Assembly: GCF_001975705.1 (NCBI RefSeq)
Contig: NZ_CP015093.1
Span: forward strand, 2,790,001 to 2,854,000
Origin: Salipiger abyssi
GTDB lineage: Bacteria; Pseudomonadota; Alphaproteobacteria; Rhodobacterales; Rhodobacteraceae
Reading direction: 5' to 3'
DNA: 64,000 nucleotides
In this document: positions 1 to 7,793 of the stretch, one piece after another
Layout of the letters: every line of letters starts with the position of its first letter
Numbering within the stretch: position 1 is the stretch's first letter
Made by a program: the position numbers and the translations under genes
The notes under the pieces: model-generated
What the model was told of the DNA's origin: nothing
Databases searched by the model: none
Seen by the model: the letters and a program-made list of their open reading frames with translations, nothing else

Positions 1-1248
1 TGGCGGAGCTATGCGCAGGATCCCCGGTTCCTGGCGGACACCACGCGGGCGCAGACGGTGCCGCAGATGTTCGGCACCGCGTACCGCACATATCTCATCG
101 AGGGCGAGGCGCTTGCCCTGGTGAACTGGCGTCGCCGGCGCCCGACCAGGACCACGCTGCGGCTGGTCGATCCGGATCTGCTCTGCAATCCGATGACCCA
201 GCCCGATCAGGCGCGCCTGCGCGGGGGGATCGAAATCAGCCGCGACGGCATCGCGAAGGCCTATCATTTCCGGCAGGGGCATCCGGAAACGCTCTGGGCC
301 GATGCGGCGGATCAATGGCGGTGGAAGCGCATCGCCCGCGAGACGCCACACGGGCGCCCGCAGGTACTGCATTTCTTCGACAAGACCCGGGACGGGCAGA
401 CACGCGGGATTTCGCGGCTCTCGCCGATTGTCGAGCGGCTGCGCATGGAGGACCACTACAGCCGCGTGGAGCTGCAAGCTGCGGTGATCAACGCGGTGCT
501 GGCCGCGTTCATCAAATCGCCGATGGGGCCGGAGGTGATCGACGAGCTGTTCTCGGACAACGGCGGCGAGGGGTTTATCGCCTACCAGACCGCCCGGCAG
601 CAGTTCTATGGCCAGTCGGGCGGCGTCAAAGTTGGCGGTGCCCGCGTCCAGGCGCTCTATCCGAACGACGAGATCGGCATGGTGCAGACCGCCCGGCCGG
701 CGGCGCAATATGCGGATTTCGAAAGCGCGGTGCTGCGCAACATCGCCTCGGGGCTGGGCATCAGCTACGAGCAGCTCGCCTCGGACTGGTCCAAGACCAA
801 CTATTCGAGCGCGCGCGCCGCGATGATCGAGATCTGGCGGGGCTGGAGCGCCCGGCGCACCGCCTTTGCCCAGGGCTTTTGCCAGCCGTTTTTCATGGCC
901 TGGCTGGAGGAGCAGGTGCTGGACGGTCACATTGCGCTGCCCGCGGGCGCGCCGGAATTCCACGCGTTCTGGCCGGCCTATGCGCGGGCAAAATGGATCG
1001 GGCCGGGCAAGGGCTTTGTCGATCCGGTCAAGGAAGCTCAGGCGGCAGCGATGCGCGTGGCGCTCGGTCTTTCGACGCTTGAGGAGGAGGCGGCGGAGCT
1101 GACCGGCACCGACTACGCCGACAACATGGAACAGATCAAAGGCGAGATCGCGGCCATGCCCGATGGCACGCTGCACCCGATGCAGGAGAGCTTCGCCAAG
1201 CTGCTCGGCCCTGCGGTGGGCGGCCGGTCCCAGGTATCAGAGGACTGA
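1..1248 (+). CDS. Phage portal protein, lambda gpB type (5' partial)
   Basis: The reading frame is open from the first base, so the N-terminus lies left of the window; 415 residues are visible. The portal forms the ring at the capsid vertex through which DNA is packaged and to which the tail joins. The sequence matches lambda-family portals in composition and order: a beta-rich segment around LRLVDPDLLCNP, the HFFDKTRDGQTRGISRLSPI stretch, and a helical C-terminus ending near EEEAAELTGTDYADN. An internal GTG at 58 is not needed as a start because coding continues upstream. A capsid protease and decoration protein downstream support the call. Confidence 0.9.
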   Translation, partial: WRSYAQDPRFLADTTRAQTVPQMFGTAYRTYLIEGEALALVNWRRRRPTRTTLRLVDPDLLCNPMTQPDQARLRGGIEISRDGIAKAYHFRQGHPETLWADAADQWRWKRIARETPHGRPQVLHFFDKTRDGQTRGISRLSPIVERLRMEDHYSRVELQAAVINAVLAAFIKSPMGPEVIDELFSDNGGEGFIAYQTARQQFYGQSGGVKVGGARVQALYPNDEIGMVQTARPAAQYADFESAVLRNIASGLGISYEQLASDWSKTNYSSARAAMIEIWRGWSARRTAFAQGFCQPFFMAWLEEQVLDGHIALPAGAPEFHAFWPAYARAKWIGPGKGFVDPVKEAQAAAMRVALGLSTLEEEAAELTGTDYADNMEQIKGEIAAMPDGTLHPMQESFAKLLGPAVGGRSQVSED

Positions 1249-1249
1249 C
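1240..1249 (+). repeat. Left copy of 10-bp direct repeat flanking the orphan gene
   Basis: GAGGACTGAC. It includes the portal stop codon and supplies the ribosome site of the orphan gene. The identical right copy is at 2080-2089. Confidence 0.6.
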
Positions 1250-1253
1250 GAAA

Positions 1254-2081
1254 GTGTTTTCGAGAACTTTAGAGTTTTGGGCCGGGGCTTCGCCCCGCCA
1301 TAGAGCGTTTCTCGCGGATGCGATGCATGTTGGCGTCGCTCCGGAGCTTCACGCGGATCTACGGGAAATATCGCAAAGCCTGCCGGACGAAGTTGTCTTT
1401 CAGTTTTCGATGCCTTCCTCGCGCGTTGTGGTCGAATTCAGCGATGTCGCGGTGTTAGTCGAGGACCAAGGTAAATGTGCGTTGATAAGGCTGGCCGTAG
1501 ATGGCGGCGAGCTTTGCGTAAAGGTTTTCAAGGGATCTGAGAGCGTCCAGATGAGCACTCAGGTCGAGAGGAAATACGGCCGATTGAGCCGTTTTTCGAG
1601 GGCGTTGCTCGCCCGTGTTCTTATCATCGACCTACTGTTCTCTGTGATGGCAGAACCCCGCTTGGTGAAGGCGGAAGCCACGCCTCGCCAGCAGCGGAGA
1701 TCAGCGGAGCGTATGCTCGGCGCCACAATGACCGGTGCTTGGCATAAGGTCTCGTGGACGGTCGGGGAGAATATTGCGCCGAAAGTTGCGACGTCAGATG
1801 ACTTTCACCGGATGCCGCTGCACTTCTGTCGCGCCCACTGGTTGTTTGTGGGGCGCGCGACAGAAAATAGCGTACTGCGCCACGGTGCACGCGGTCACGA
1901 CTACTATTCTTGGCGCTCGCATTCTTGGAAAGGACATCCCGACTTCGGGATCCGGCTGAGTCATTACGAGCCAAAGCTCAGCGCGGGTGATGTTTCAGAG
2001 GCCATGATCGATGCGGCAAGGCGGAACGCGACTGTCGCTGCATCAGCCGCAGCGGTCGCCGCTTGGCAGCACCAACCCTGA
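1254..2081 (+). CDS. Orphan protein inserted between portal and protease (possible moron)
   Basis: This encodes 275 residues with a GTG start and an AGAGGA ribosome site 9 bases upstream. I do not recognise a family with certainty. The C-terminal third has an aromatic/His-rich pattern (HFCRAHW near residue 195, then YYSWRSHSWKGHPDFG near 220-236), resembling small domains seen in other phage and plasmid proteins. No transmembrane segment or signal peptide is obvious. Base composition is visibly less GC-rich than the head genes on either side, and the gene breaks the usual portal-protease adjacency. It is flanked by direct repeats GAGGACTGAC (1240-1249 and 2080-2089), which suggests later insertion. 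Confidence 0.7.
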   Translation: MFSRTLEFWAGASPRHRAFLADAMHVGVAPELHADLREISQSLPDEVVFQFSMPSSRVVVEFSDVAVLVEDQGKCALIRLAVDGGELCVKVFKGSESVQMSTQVERKYGRLSRFSRALLARVLIIDLLFSVMAEPRLVKAEATPRQQRRSAERMLGATMTGAWHKVSWTVGENIAPKVATSDDFHRMPLHFCRAHWLFVGRATENSVLRHGARGHDYYSWRSHSWKGHPDFGIRLSHYEPKLSAGDVSEAMIDAARRNATVAASAAAVAAWQHQP

Positions 2082-2089
2082 GGACTGAC
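2080..2089 (+). repeat. Right copy of 10-bp direct repeat flanking the orphan gene
   Basis: GAGGACTGAC, identical to 1240-1249. It overlaps the stop of the orphan gene and serves as ribosome site for the ATG at 2093. Confidence 0.6.
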
Positions 2090-2092
2090 AAT

Positions 2093-3235
2093 ATGGACTA
2101 TCCGCAGATTGCGCAGCGTGTGTTTCACACGCCGCTTCTTGCTGCGCCGGCGAAAGCCGCCGCCTTCGTTGCCGGCTTTGGCCCCCGCCTCCTGGGCGGG
2201 CCTGTCACGATCGAGGGCGCCGAGGCCACGAAGGAGGCGCGCTCGCGCCCGGTCGCCTCAGTGCTCGACGAGCGTCTTGAGGACGAGATCCGCGCCGGCC
2301 GGCGGTCGCCCTTTCGCAGCATCGACGGCGTTGCGGTGATCCCGGTCACCGGTTCGCTGATCCATCGCGGGAGCTATATCGGCGAGTCCTTCTCCGGGCA
2401 CCAGACCTATGAGGGGATCTCGGCGCAGCTCACCGCGGCGGCTGAGAGCCCGATGGTGCGCGGGGTCGCGCTCGAGCTCGACAGCTTCGGCGGCGAGGTC
2501 GCGGGCTGTTTCGAACTGGCCGACGAGATCCGCGCGCTGAGCGCGCAAAAGCCGGTCTGGGCCTTCATCTCGGCGCATGCCTTCTCGGGCGCCTACGCGA
2601 TCGCGTCGCAGGCCGATCGCATCATCATCCCGCGCTCGGGAGGCGCCGGCTCGATCGGCGTCATCTGCATGCATGCCGACCAAAGCGAGCGGCTCGAGGC
2701 GAGCGGGGTGCGCGTCACCGTGATCTCGGCCGGCGCGCACAAGGGCGACGGCAACCCCTACGAGCCGCTGCCCGAGGCGGTGCGCGAGGATCTGCAGCGC
2801 GAATGCGAGGATCTCCGCCAGCTATTCGCCGAGACCGTCGCCGAGGGGCGCGGCGCTCGCCTGACCGTCGAGGCGGCGCTCGCCACCGAGGCCCGCACCT
2901 TCATCGGGGGCCAGGCGGTCGAAGCCGGCCTCGCCGATGAGGTCGACAACCCGCGCGCCGCTTTCGAGCGCTTTGTCGCGCAGATCAACGGGCGACCGGC
3001 ACCGGCGCCCAGAACCGCCAGCAAACAAGGAGCTGAAACGATGAGCGAACCGACCAGCACTTCCACGCCCCCGGCGTCCCCGACCGCAAGCGCACCCGCG
3101 CAGCCGGCCCCCTCCGCCACCGCGCCGGAGCAATCGGCGCCGACACCGGCACCGGACGCGCCCCAGGCACCGGCCCCGCCGCGCCCGCCGGCCCCAGCGC
3201 CGCCGACGAGCGCGCCCGGATCTCGGCGATCCTGA
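2093..3235 (+). CDS. S49-family capsid protease (lambda gpC-like)
   Basis: ClpP/SppA-fold serine protease that matures the prohead and removes the scaffold. ATG at 2093 is chosen over an upstream TTG at 2063 because AGGA lies 8 bases before it. The fold is clear: VAVIPVTGSL near 80-90, a glycine-rich oxyanion strand (ELDSFGGEV near 128), nucleophile Ser165 in AFSGAYA and candidate general base Lys217 in GAHKGDG. After about residue 315 comes a Pro/Ala-rich linker. The frame ends at 380 residues, but homologous-looking sequence (DERARISAILNHPEAKG) continues in the -1 frame to 3465, so the intact product is probably about 456 residues. Confidence 0.88.
   Translation: MDYPQIAQRVFHTPLLAAPAKAAAFVAGFGPRLLGGPVTIEGAEATKEARSRPVASVLDERLEDEIRAGRRSPFRSIDGVAVIPVTGSLIHRGSYIGESFSGHQTYEGISAQLTAAAESPMVRGVALELDSFGGEVAGCFELADEIRALSAQKPVWAFISAHAFSGAYAIASQADRIIIPRSGGAGSIGVICMHADQSERLEASGVRVTVISAGAHKGDGNPYEPLPEAVREDLQRECEDLRQLFAETVAEGRGARLTVEAALATEARTFIGGQAVEAGLADEVDNPRAAFERFVAQINGRPAPAPRTASKQGAETMSEPTSTSTPPASPTASAPAQPAPSATAPEQSAPTPAPDAPQAPAPPRPPAPAPPTSAPGSRRS
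3041..3235 (+). CDS. Nested in-frame start of a Nu3-like scaffold protein
   Basis: ATG at 3041 lies in frame inside the protease gene, preceded by AAGGAG at 3027-3032 with 8-base spacing, the best ribosome site in this stretch. In lambda the scaffold Nu3 is made from an internal start in the protease gene C, giving a scaffold equal to the protease C-terminus. The product here begins MSEPTSTSTPP and is Pro/Ala-rich. In frame it stops at 3235, so a useful scaffold would need the -1 frame continuation to 3465. The role is inferred from position and the ribosome site. Confidence 0.6.
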   Translation: MSEPTSTSTPPASPTASAPAQPAPSATAPEQSAPTPAPDAPQAPAPPRPPAPAPPTSAPGSRRS

Positions 3236-3465
3236 ATCATCCCGAGGCGAAGGGCCGCGAGGATCTCGCCAAGAGCTTTGCCTTTGACAGCGACATGAGC
3301 GCCGAGGCCGCGGGCAAACACCTCGCCGCCGCCCCGAAACAGGGCGCCGGGCAGACCCTCAGCTCGGTGATGGAGAGCGAAACGACCGATCTCGACGCGC
3401 CGCCCTCGGCCAGCGGCGAGACGCTGCGCATGGCGGATGTCGCGAAGTCCCGCACCGCGAAATGA
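3172..3465 (+). CDS. Out-of-frame C-terminal segment of the protease/scaffold
   Basis: In the -1 frame relative to the protease, coding is open from 3037 to the stop at 3463-3465. From 3205 it reads DERARISAILNHPEAKG and on through KSFAFDSDMSAEAAGKHLAA to MADVAKSRTAK, a charged helical tail typical of the C-termini of these proteases. Translation would have to change frame in the GC-rich linker before about 3205. I see no canonical X-XXY-YYZ heptamer there, so this is either a real indel, an assembly error in Pro codons, or unusual recoding. Confidence 0.55.
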   Translation, partial: GPAAPAGPSAADERARISAILNHPEAKGREDLAKSFAFDSDMSAEAAGKHLAAAPKQGAGQTLSSVMESETTDLDAPPSASGETLRMADVAKSRTAK

Positions 3466-3467
3466 GC

Positions 3468-3485
3468 GCCGGCCCGCGGGCCGGC
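3468..3485 (+). other. Perfect GC palindrome between protease and decoration gene
   Basis: GCCGGCCCGCGGGCCGGC directly follows the out-of-frame protease tail (stop 3465). It can form a strong RNA hairpin but has no U-tract, so it fits mRNA processing or stability better than intrinsic termination. Similar hairpins follow the next two genes. Confidence 0.55.
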
Positions 3486-3520
3486 ATCCCTGACAGACCA
3501 CGATCCAAGGAGAGACGAAC

Positions 3521-3889
3521 ATGGCAATCCTGAGCGAGGGCGCGACGCCCGGCGACTTCCTCCTGTTCGAGGAGCAGGACGCATACAGCCGCGAGGAGGT
3601 GATCATCGCCGCCGGCGCGGATCTCATTCCCGGCGCGGTGCTGGGCATGATCACGGCCTCGAAGAAATACGTCGCCAGCGACGAGGCCGCAGCCGATGGC
3701 TCGGAAGACGTCGCGGCGGTGCTGCTGACCCCGGCGCTTGCCGCCGAGGCGGATGTGCCCGCGATCGTGCTGAAACGGCACGCCCGGGTGCGGCGCGGCG
3801 GCCTGATCTTCGATGCGTCCTACGACACCGAGACCAAGCGCGACGCCGCCTGCGCCGAGCTGAAAGCGCTCGGCATTCTGGTGACCTGA
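3521..3889 (+). CDS. Head decoration protein (lambda gpD-like)
   Basis: This 122-residue protein would bind as trimers on the expanded capsid and stabilise it against internal DNA pressure. It has the gpD-family length and plan: an extended N-terminus (AILSEGATPGDFLLFEEQDAYSREEV), a beta core ending in VPAIVLKRHARVR, and C-terminal helices. AAGGAGAG lies about 9 bases before the ATG. It sits between protease and major capsid gene, the same place as lambda gene D. Confidence 0.9.
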   Translation: MAILSEGATPGDFLLFEEQDAYSREEVIIAAGADLIPGAVLGMITASKKYVASDEAAADGSEDVAAVLLTPALAAEADVPAIVLKRHARVRRGGLIFDASYDTETKRDAACAELKALGILVT

Positions 3890-3903
3890 CCCGGCGCGCC
3901 GGG
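3890..3903 (+). other. Perfect GC palindrome after the decoration gene
   Basis: CCCGGCGCGCCGGG starts immediately after the decoration-protein stop codon. No U-tract follows. It is one of three strong hairpins bracketing the two most abundant head genes. Confidence 0.5.
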
Positions 3904-3970
3904 CCAGCCCGGCGGCCACTCAATCCGCGCCTGTTCCGGCGCATCCCAACATGAAAAAGGAGCCTTGTTC

Positions 3971-5008
3971 ATGGCCCATATGAACATTTTCCAGAATGAC
4001 GCCTTCCGGGCCATGGAGCTCGGCGAGTCGATCCGCATCATCCCGAACCAGTGGGGCATGATCGGCGAGATGGGGATCTTCACCCCGAAACCGATCCGCG
4101 GCACGAAGTTCGATATCGAGAAGAAGAACGGCGTTCTCCAGCTCGTCCAGTCCTCGACGCGCGGCACGCCGCTGCCCAGCCAGGGGCGGAGCAAACGGGA
4201 TCTGATCGACTTCCGCACCTCGCGTTTTGGCCTGAAATCCCGCATCACCGCCGACGATATCGACGGCATCCGCGCCTTCGGCAGCGAGAGCGAGCTGAAA
4301 CAGGTCATGGGGGAGGTGTTCGACCGGCAGGAGGAGTTGCGCGGTTCGATCGACATCACCCGCGAATATCTGCGCGCCGGGGCGTTGCAGGGGCAGGTGC
4401 TCGATGCGGACGGCTCGATGATCGCCGATCTGCACGATGCTTTCGGGATCACCAGGAAGTCGGTCGATTTCGTGCTGGGGACCGCGACCACCGATCTCAG
4501 CGCTAAGTCGCGTCAGGTCACCCGTCACATTCGCACCAATCTGCTCGGTGACGTGATGACCGGGGTCATGGGGCTGATGCATCCGGACTTCACCGACAAG
4601 CTGATGGCGCATGACGATTTCAAGGAGCGCTACAAGCATTATCAGAACCAGAACGGCGGCGACCCGCTGCGTGACGACACCTCGCAGGGCTTCGATTTCC
4701 AGGGGATCCGCTGGAAGGAATACCAGGGCGAGGGGCCGGTGCCGCAGGAAGACGGCACCACTGTCACCCGCAGCTTCGTGCCGGCAGGCGAGGTGATGTT
4801 CTTCCCGCTCGGCACCCGCCAGACGTTCCGGCAATTCAACGGTTCCGCCGACTATCTCGGCATGACGAACCTGCCCGGCGCGGAATTCTATTCGACGCTC
4901 TTCCCGGATCGTCAGGAAGACCGTTTCGCCGATGTCGAGGCGATGATGCAGACGCTGCCCATGTGCATGCGTCCCGGCGTTCTGGTGCGCGGCCACACCT
5001 CCAACTGA
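3971..5008 (+). CDS. Major capsid protein (lambda gpE-like, HK97 fold)
   Basis: Encodes 345 residues, typical for lambda gpE relatives. ATG at 3971 is preceded by AAGGAG (3957-3962); a TTG at 3965 and an ATG at 3980 are less likely. Recognisable parts are the N-terminal arm (NIFQNDAFRAMELGESI), the helical KRDLIDFRTSRFGLKSRITADDIDGIRAF segment and the C-terminal YLGMTNLPGAEFYSTLFPDR region. It follows the decoration gene and is itself followed by a long hairpin, consistent with high expression. Confidence 0.92.
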   Translation: MAHMNIFQNDAFRAMELGESIRIIPNQWGMIGEMGIFTPKPIRGTKFDIEKKNGVLQLVQSSTRGTPLPSQGRSKRDLIDFRTSRFGLKSRITADDIDGIRAFGSESELKQVMGEVFDRQEELRGSIDITREYLRAGALQGQVLDADGSMIADLHDAFGITRKSVDFVLGTATTDLSAKSRQVTRHIRTNLLGDVMTGVMGLMHPDFTDKLMAHDDFKERYKHYQNQNGGDPLRDDTSQGFDFQGIRWKEYQGEGPVPQEDGTTVTRSFVPAGEVMFFPLGTRQTFRQFNGSADYLGMTNLPGAEFYSTLFPDRQEDRFADVEAMMQTLPMCMRPGVLVRGHTSN

Positions 5009-5024
5009 GCCCTATGACTTGACC

Positions 5025-5049
5025 GGCCCGGCGCGCGATGCGCCGGGCC
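5025..5049 (+). other. 10-bp-stem hairpin after the major capsid gene
   Basis: Arms GGCCCGGCGC (5025-5034) and GCGCCGGGCC (5040-5049) enclose a 5-base loop. There is no T-run after it. It may protect or process the capsid mRNA, or attenuate transcription into the tail genes. Confidence 0.55.
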
Positions 5050-5071
5050 TCTGACCGAAAGGATCACTCCG

Positions 5072-5410
5072 ATGGCGAAACGCAAGACCAGCGAAGAGCA
5101 AGCCGCAGACGAGGATGTGCGCGTGATCATGACCGCCGCGCATACCTATCAGACCGGCCCTTCGACCCGTCGTACCCTGCCGGCAGGCTGGAAGGGGAAC
5201 GTGCCCGCATCCCTCGCGGCGGAGATCGAAAAGGCCGGCGCAGGCGCCAAGGCCAAACCCGCGCAGGACGCTGCAACCGGTGCCGGGGCCAAAGCCGGGG
5301 CGAATTCGGATGCCGGGAAAACGCCCGTCGCCGGCGGGGAGGGCAAGCCGCAGGACGGGCAAGCCGGCTCCGCCCCCGCCGCCAAGGGTGACGGCAAGGC
5401 GGTAGGCTGA
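5072..5410 (+). CDS. Ala/Gly-rich small protein in the gpFI position
   Basis: Encodes 112 residues. The first about 55 look structured (VRVIMTAAHTYQTGPSTRRTLPAGWKGNVPASLAAEIEKAG); the rest is a low-complexity Ala/Gly/Lys tail. Lambda has the packaging accessory gene FI at this place, right after the major capsid gene, but I see no sequence proof of FI function. Its spacing to the next gene is 5 bases, so it belongs to the head operon. Confidence 0.65.
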   Translation: MAKRKTSEEQAADEDVRVIMTAAHTYQTGPSTRRTLPAGWKGNVPASLAAEIEKAGAGAKAKPAQDAATGAGAKAGANSDAGKTPVAGGEGKPQDGQAGSAPAAKGDGKAVG

Positions 5411-5415
5411 CCGTT

Positions 5416-5718
5416 ATGAACCCGTTCCTCAAATCCGTCGAGGTGACATTCCTGCGCCACGGGATCGCGGCGATCCTCGATCCCGACGGTGCCGCGGTGC
5501 CGGTGCGGCTGTTGCCCATGCAGGCCGACGAAATCGCCGATTTCGGGACGATGCGGATCCAGGATGCCGGCGGCATGTTCGAGATCCTCGACAGCGCTTT
5601 TGCCGGTCACGGCAAGGGCGCCGTGCTGGACATCGCGGGTGAGCGGCGCAAGGTGCAGCACAGCCGCGTGCGCGATCCGCGCCGCTTCAAGGTCCAGCTC
5701 AACACGGTGCCGGTATGA
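5416..5718 (+). CDS. Head-tail joining protein (gpFII-like)
   Basis: This 100-residue protein has a compact beta-rich pattern (GIAAILDPDGAAVPVRLLPMQAD, GMFEILDSAF, VLDIAGERRKVQHSRVRDPRRFKVQL). Length and position match the FII family of head-tail joining proteins, which sit between portal complex and tail. The stop overlaps the next start (ATGA at 5715-5718), so the genes are translationally coupled. Confidence 0.65.
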   Translation: MNPFLKSVEVTFLRHGIAAILDPDGAAVPVRLLPMQADEIADFGTMRIQDAGGMFEILDSAFAGHGKGAVLDIAGERRKVQHSRVRDPRRFKVQLNTVPV

Positions 5719-6380
5719 AAGCCCGTCTGGACGCGGCTCTTGAGGGCAATCTCGAGGCCTTCATGGCCGAAGAGCTGGACATTGCCGAGCGTGCGGTGAC
5801 AAGCGCCGTGCATGGCCGGGCAACCAGGCTCAAGAGCGCTCTGCGCGCCGATGTGATTTCTGGCGGTCTCGGTCGCCGTCTGGCGCGCAGCTGGCAACAG
5901 AAGAACTACCCGAGGCACGGCACGTCGCTGGGCGCGGCGGCCTATGTCTACACCAAGGCGGAGACGCTGATCGAGGCGTTCGATGCGGGCGCCACGATCA
6001 AATCGTCCGAGGGCTTCTTTCTCGCGATCCCGACGCCATCGGCACCCAAGCGCGGCATGGGACGCAAGCGGATCACGCCGTCGAATTTTCCGGAGCATCG
6101 GTTCGGGCCGCTGCGCTTCGTCTATCGGCCGCAGGGGGCATCGCTTCTTGTGGTCGACAACCAGCGCCAGACCAAAGCGGGAAACTACACGCGTTCGCGG
6201 AGCAAGAAAGCTCTGCGCACAGGCGAGGGGCTTCACACCGTGCCCATGTTCTGGCTGATCCCGCAGGCCCGTTTGCGCCGGCGTCTCAATGTCGACGCGG
6301 TGACCCGCTCGGTCTCGTCTGGCCTGGCTGGCGATATAGACGCGGCCTCTCAGGCGACACGGCGGAGGAGGCTCCGCTGA
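5715..6380 (+). CDS. DUF6441 family phage protein (neck/tail region)
   Basis: Encodes 221 residues matching a family common in Rhodobacterales prophages: an N-terminal helical part (AEELDIAERAVTSAV), then LGRRLARSWQQKNYP, the TPSAPKRGMGRKRITPSNFP motif and a C-terminal PMFWLIPQARLRRRLNVD strand. Its position between the head-tail joiner and the tail terminator corresponds to lambda gpZ, but biochemical function is not known to me. It overlaps its neighbours by 1-4 bases on both sides. Confidence 0.8.
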   Translation: MKARLDAALEGNLEAFMAEELDIAERAVTSAVHGRATRLKSALRADVISGGLGRRLARSWQQKNYPRHGTSLGAAAYVYTKAETLIEAFDAGATIKSSEGFFLAIPTPSAPKRGMGRKRITPSNFPEHRFGPLRFVYRPQGASLLVVDNQRQTKAGNYTRSRSKKALRTGEGLHTVPMFWLIPQARLRRRLNVDAVTRSVSSGLAGDIDAASQATRRRRLR

Positions 6381-6814
6381 TGCCGAGCAAGCATGAGGCG
6401 GCGATCCTTGCGCTGCAATCCGCGCTTTCCGGGCATGCGTCCGATATCCTGCGCGAGCAGGATCTGCCGGTCGAATGCCCTGAGAACGGGGTGATCAATA
6501 TCGTGCCGGGCGATCCCGAGGATGTCGGCGCGCATCTCGGAACCGGGCGGATCGAATGGCAGCGCCCGGTTGAACTCGAAGCGGTCGTGCAGGGCACGGA
6601 GGCCGCAGCGCGAAATGCCGAAATGGATGCGGCTCTGGGCGATGTCGCGGCGCGTCTCGTCGCCGACCGGACGCTGGCCGGTGCTGTCGATTATCTGCTG
6701 CTGAGCGCGCCCGAGGAAAGCGACACCGTGCCCATGCAGGGGGCGGAAAGCCTCAAGGGCGCGGTGCTGACCGTGACCCTTTTCTACGAAACCACCGAAA
6801 ACCCGATGGAGTGA
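6380..6814 (+). CDS. Tail terminator-like protein (gpU position)
   Basis: Encodes 144 residues with an alpha/beta pattern: a helix (HEAAILALQSALSG), then strands around NGVINIVPGDPEDVGAHLGTGRIEWQRPVELEAVVQG and a final LKGAVLTVTLFYET. This plan and its place just before the tail tube match gpU-type tail terminators, which cap the tube and fix the joint to the head. Relatives are often mislabelled acyl-CoA transferase. It overlaps the upstream stop by one base. Confidence 0.65.
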   Translation: MPSKHEAAILALQSALSGHASDILREQDLPVECPENGVINIVPGDPEDVGAHLGTGRIEWQRPVELEAVVQGTEAAARNAEMDAALGDVAARLVADRTLAGAVDYLLLSAPEESDTVPMQGAESLKGAVLTVTLFYETTENPME

Positions 6815-6821
6815 CTGACCC

Positions 6822-7793
6822 ATGCCCAATGCACGCGGAGATCAGGCGAAGCTGTTGTCTCGCCGGCAATCGGCCTTTGGCGCGGCGGAGAGTGCCGCCG
6901 ACGGCGCCTATTATGCGCTGCCCTTCTACGACTACAACGTGACGCCGTCCGGCGAGCTCGCCAATGACGAGGCGATCTATGGTGACGCCTTCCCGGGCGA
7001 TGTGGTGCAGGGCCTGCGCAACCTGGCTGGCACGATGGAGGTGCCGATGGGGATGGACAGCATCGGCTGGCATCTTGCGCAGCTGCTGGGCCTGCCCAGC
7101 ACGTCCGGAACCGGCCCCTATGTCCACAGCTTCACCGCGGCGGCGCAGCCCGCGATCCTGCTCGCGACGCATGGCATCACGCATAACGGCGTCGCGCAGC
7201 ATTTCACCCAGGACAGCCTCGCGACCACCGGCATGGAGATCCAGGCGCAGAAGAACGGCACGCGGCAGCGCGTGAGCTTCAACCTGACCGGGCGCGAAGA
7301 GGTCAGGGCGGGCGCGACGCTCGACAGCACGCCGGTCGAGTATGCGGTCGATCCGGTTCCGGTCGGCTTTCAGGCGGCGCTGAGCCTCGACGGCAGCGAG
7401 GTTGGCGGCGTCACACAGGTCGGGCTTACGCTCAACAGCGGGCGCGAGGCCGATCAGGAGGCGATGAATAGCGCGGCCACTGCGGCCGAGATCTCGCCCG
7501 GGGTCTGGGATCTCAACGGCACGCTCAACGCGCGGTTCCGCGATGCGCAGTTCTACGACCTCGCGTCGAACGGCACCGCCTTCGCGCTGAGTCTGAGGTG
7601 GCAGCTCAGCGCCAACTACAGCCTCGCGATTTCGGTGCCGTCGCTCATGCTCGAGCGCAACGGCGTGCCGGTTTCGGGGCGTGGTATCATCTCGCAGAGC
7701 TTCAACTGGCGGGTCAATCGCCCGGCGCCGGGCGCTGAGCTGATGGAAATCACGCTCACCAATGCCACCGCGACCTATGCGAACGCCAGCTGA
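6822..7793 (+). CDS. Major tail tube protein (gpV-like)
   Basis: Encodes 323 residues, the size of a siphophage tube subunit with an extra domain. It is beta-rich throughout, with repeated strand-turn patterns (VSFNLTGREEV, GVTQVGLTLNSGREAD, WDLNGTLNARFRDAQFYDLA, ITLTNATATY). It follows the terminator-like gene and immediately precedes the tail chaperone genes, whose start ATG (7793) overlaps its stop by one base. Tube proteins are produced in high copy and polymerise on the tape measure. Confidence 0.85.
   Translation: MPNARGDQAKLLSRRQSAFGAAESAADGAYYALPFYDYNVTPSGELANDEAIYGDAFPGDVVQGLRNLAGTMEVPMGMDSIGWHLAQLLGLPSTSGTGPYVHSFTAAAQPAILLATHGITHNGVAQHFTQDSLATTGMEIQAQKNGTRQRVSFNLTGREEVRAGATLDSTPVEYAVDPVPVGFQAALSLDGSEVGGVTQVGLTLNSGREADQEAMNSAATAAEISPGVWDLNGTLNARFRDAQFYDLASNGTAFALSLRWQLSANYSLAISVPSLMLERNGVPVSGRGIISQSFNWRVNRPAPGAELMEITLTNATATYANAS

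Noticed and set aside
2063..2092. Upstream TTG start for the capsid protease
   Set aside because: It lies within the orphan gene, has no ribosome site and adds residues unlike the family; ATG 2093 has AGGA at good spacing.
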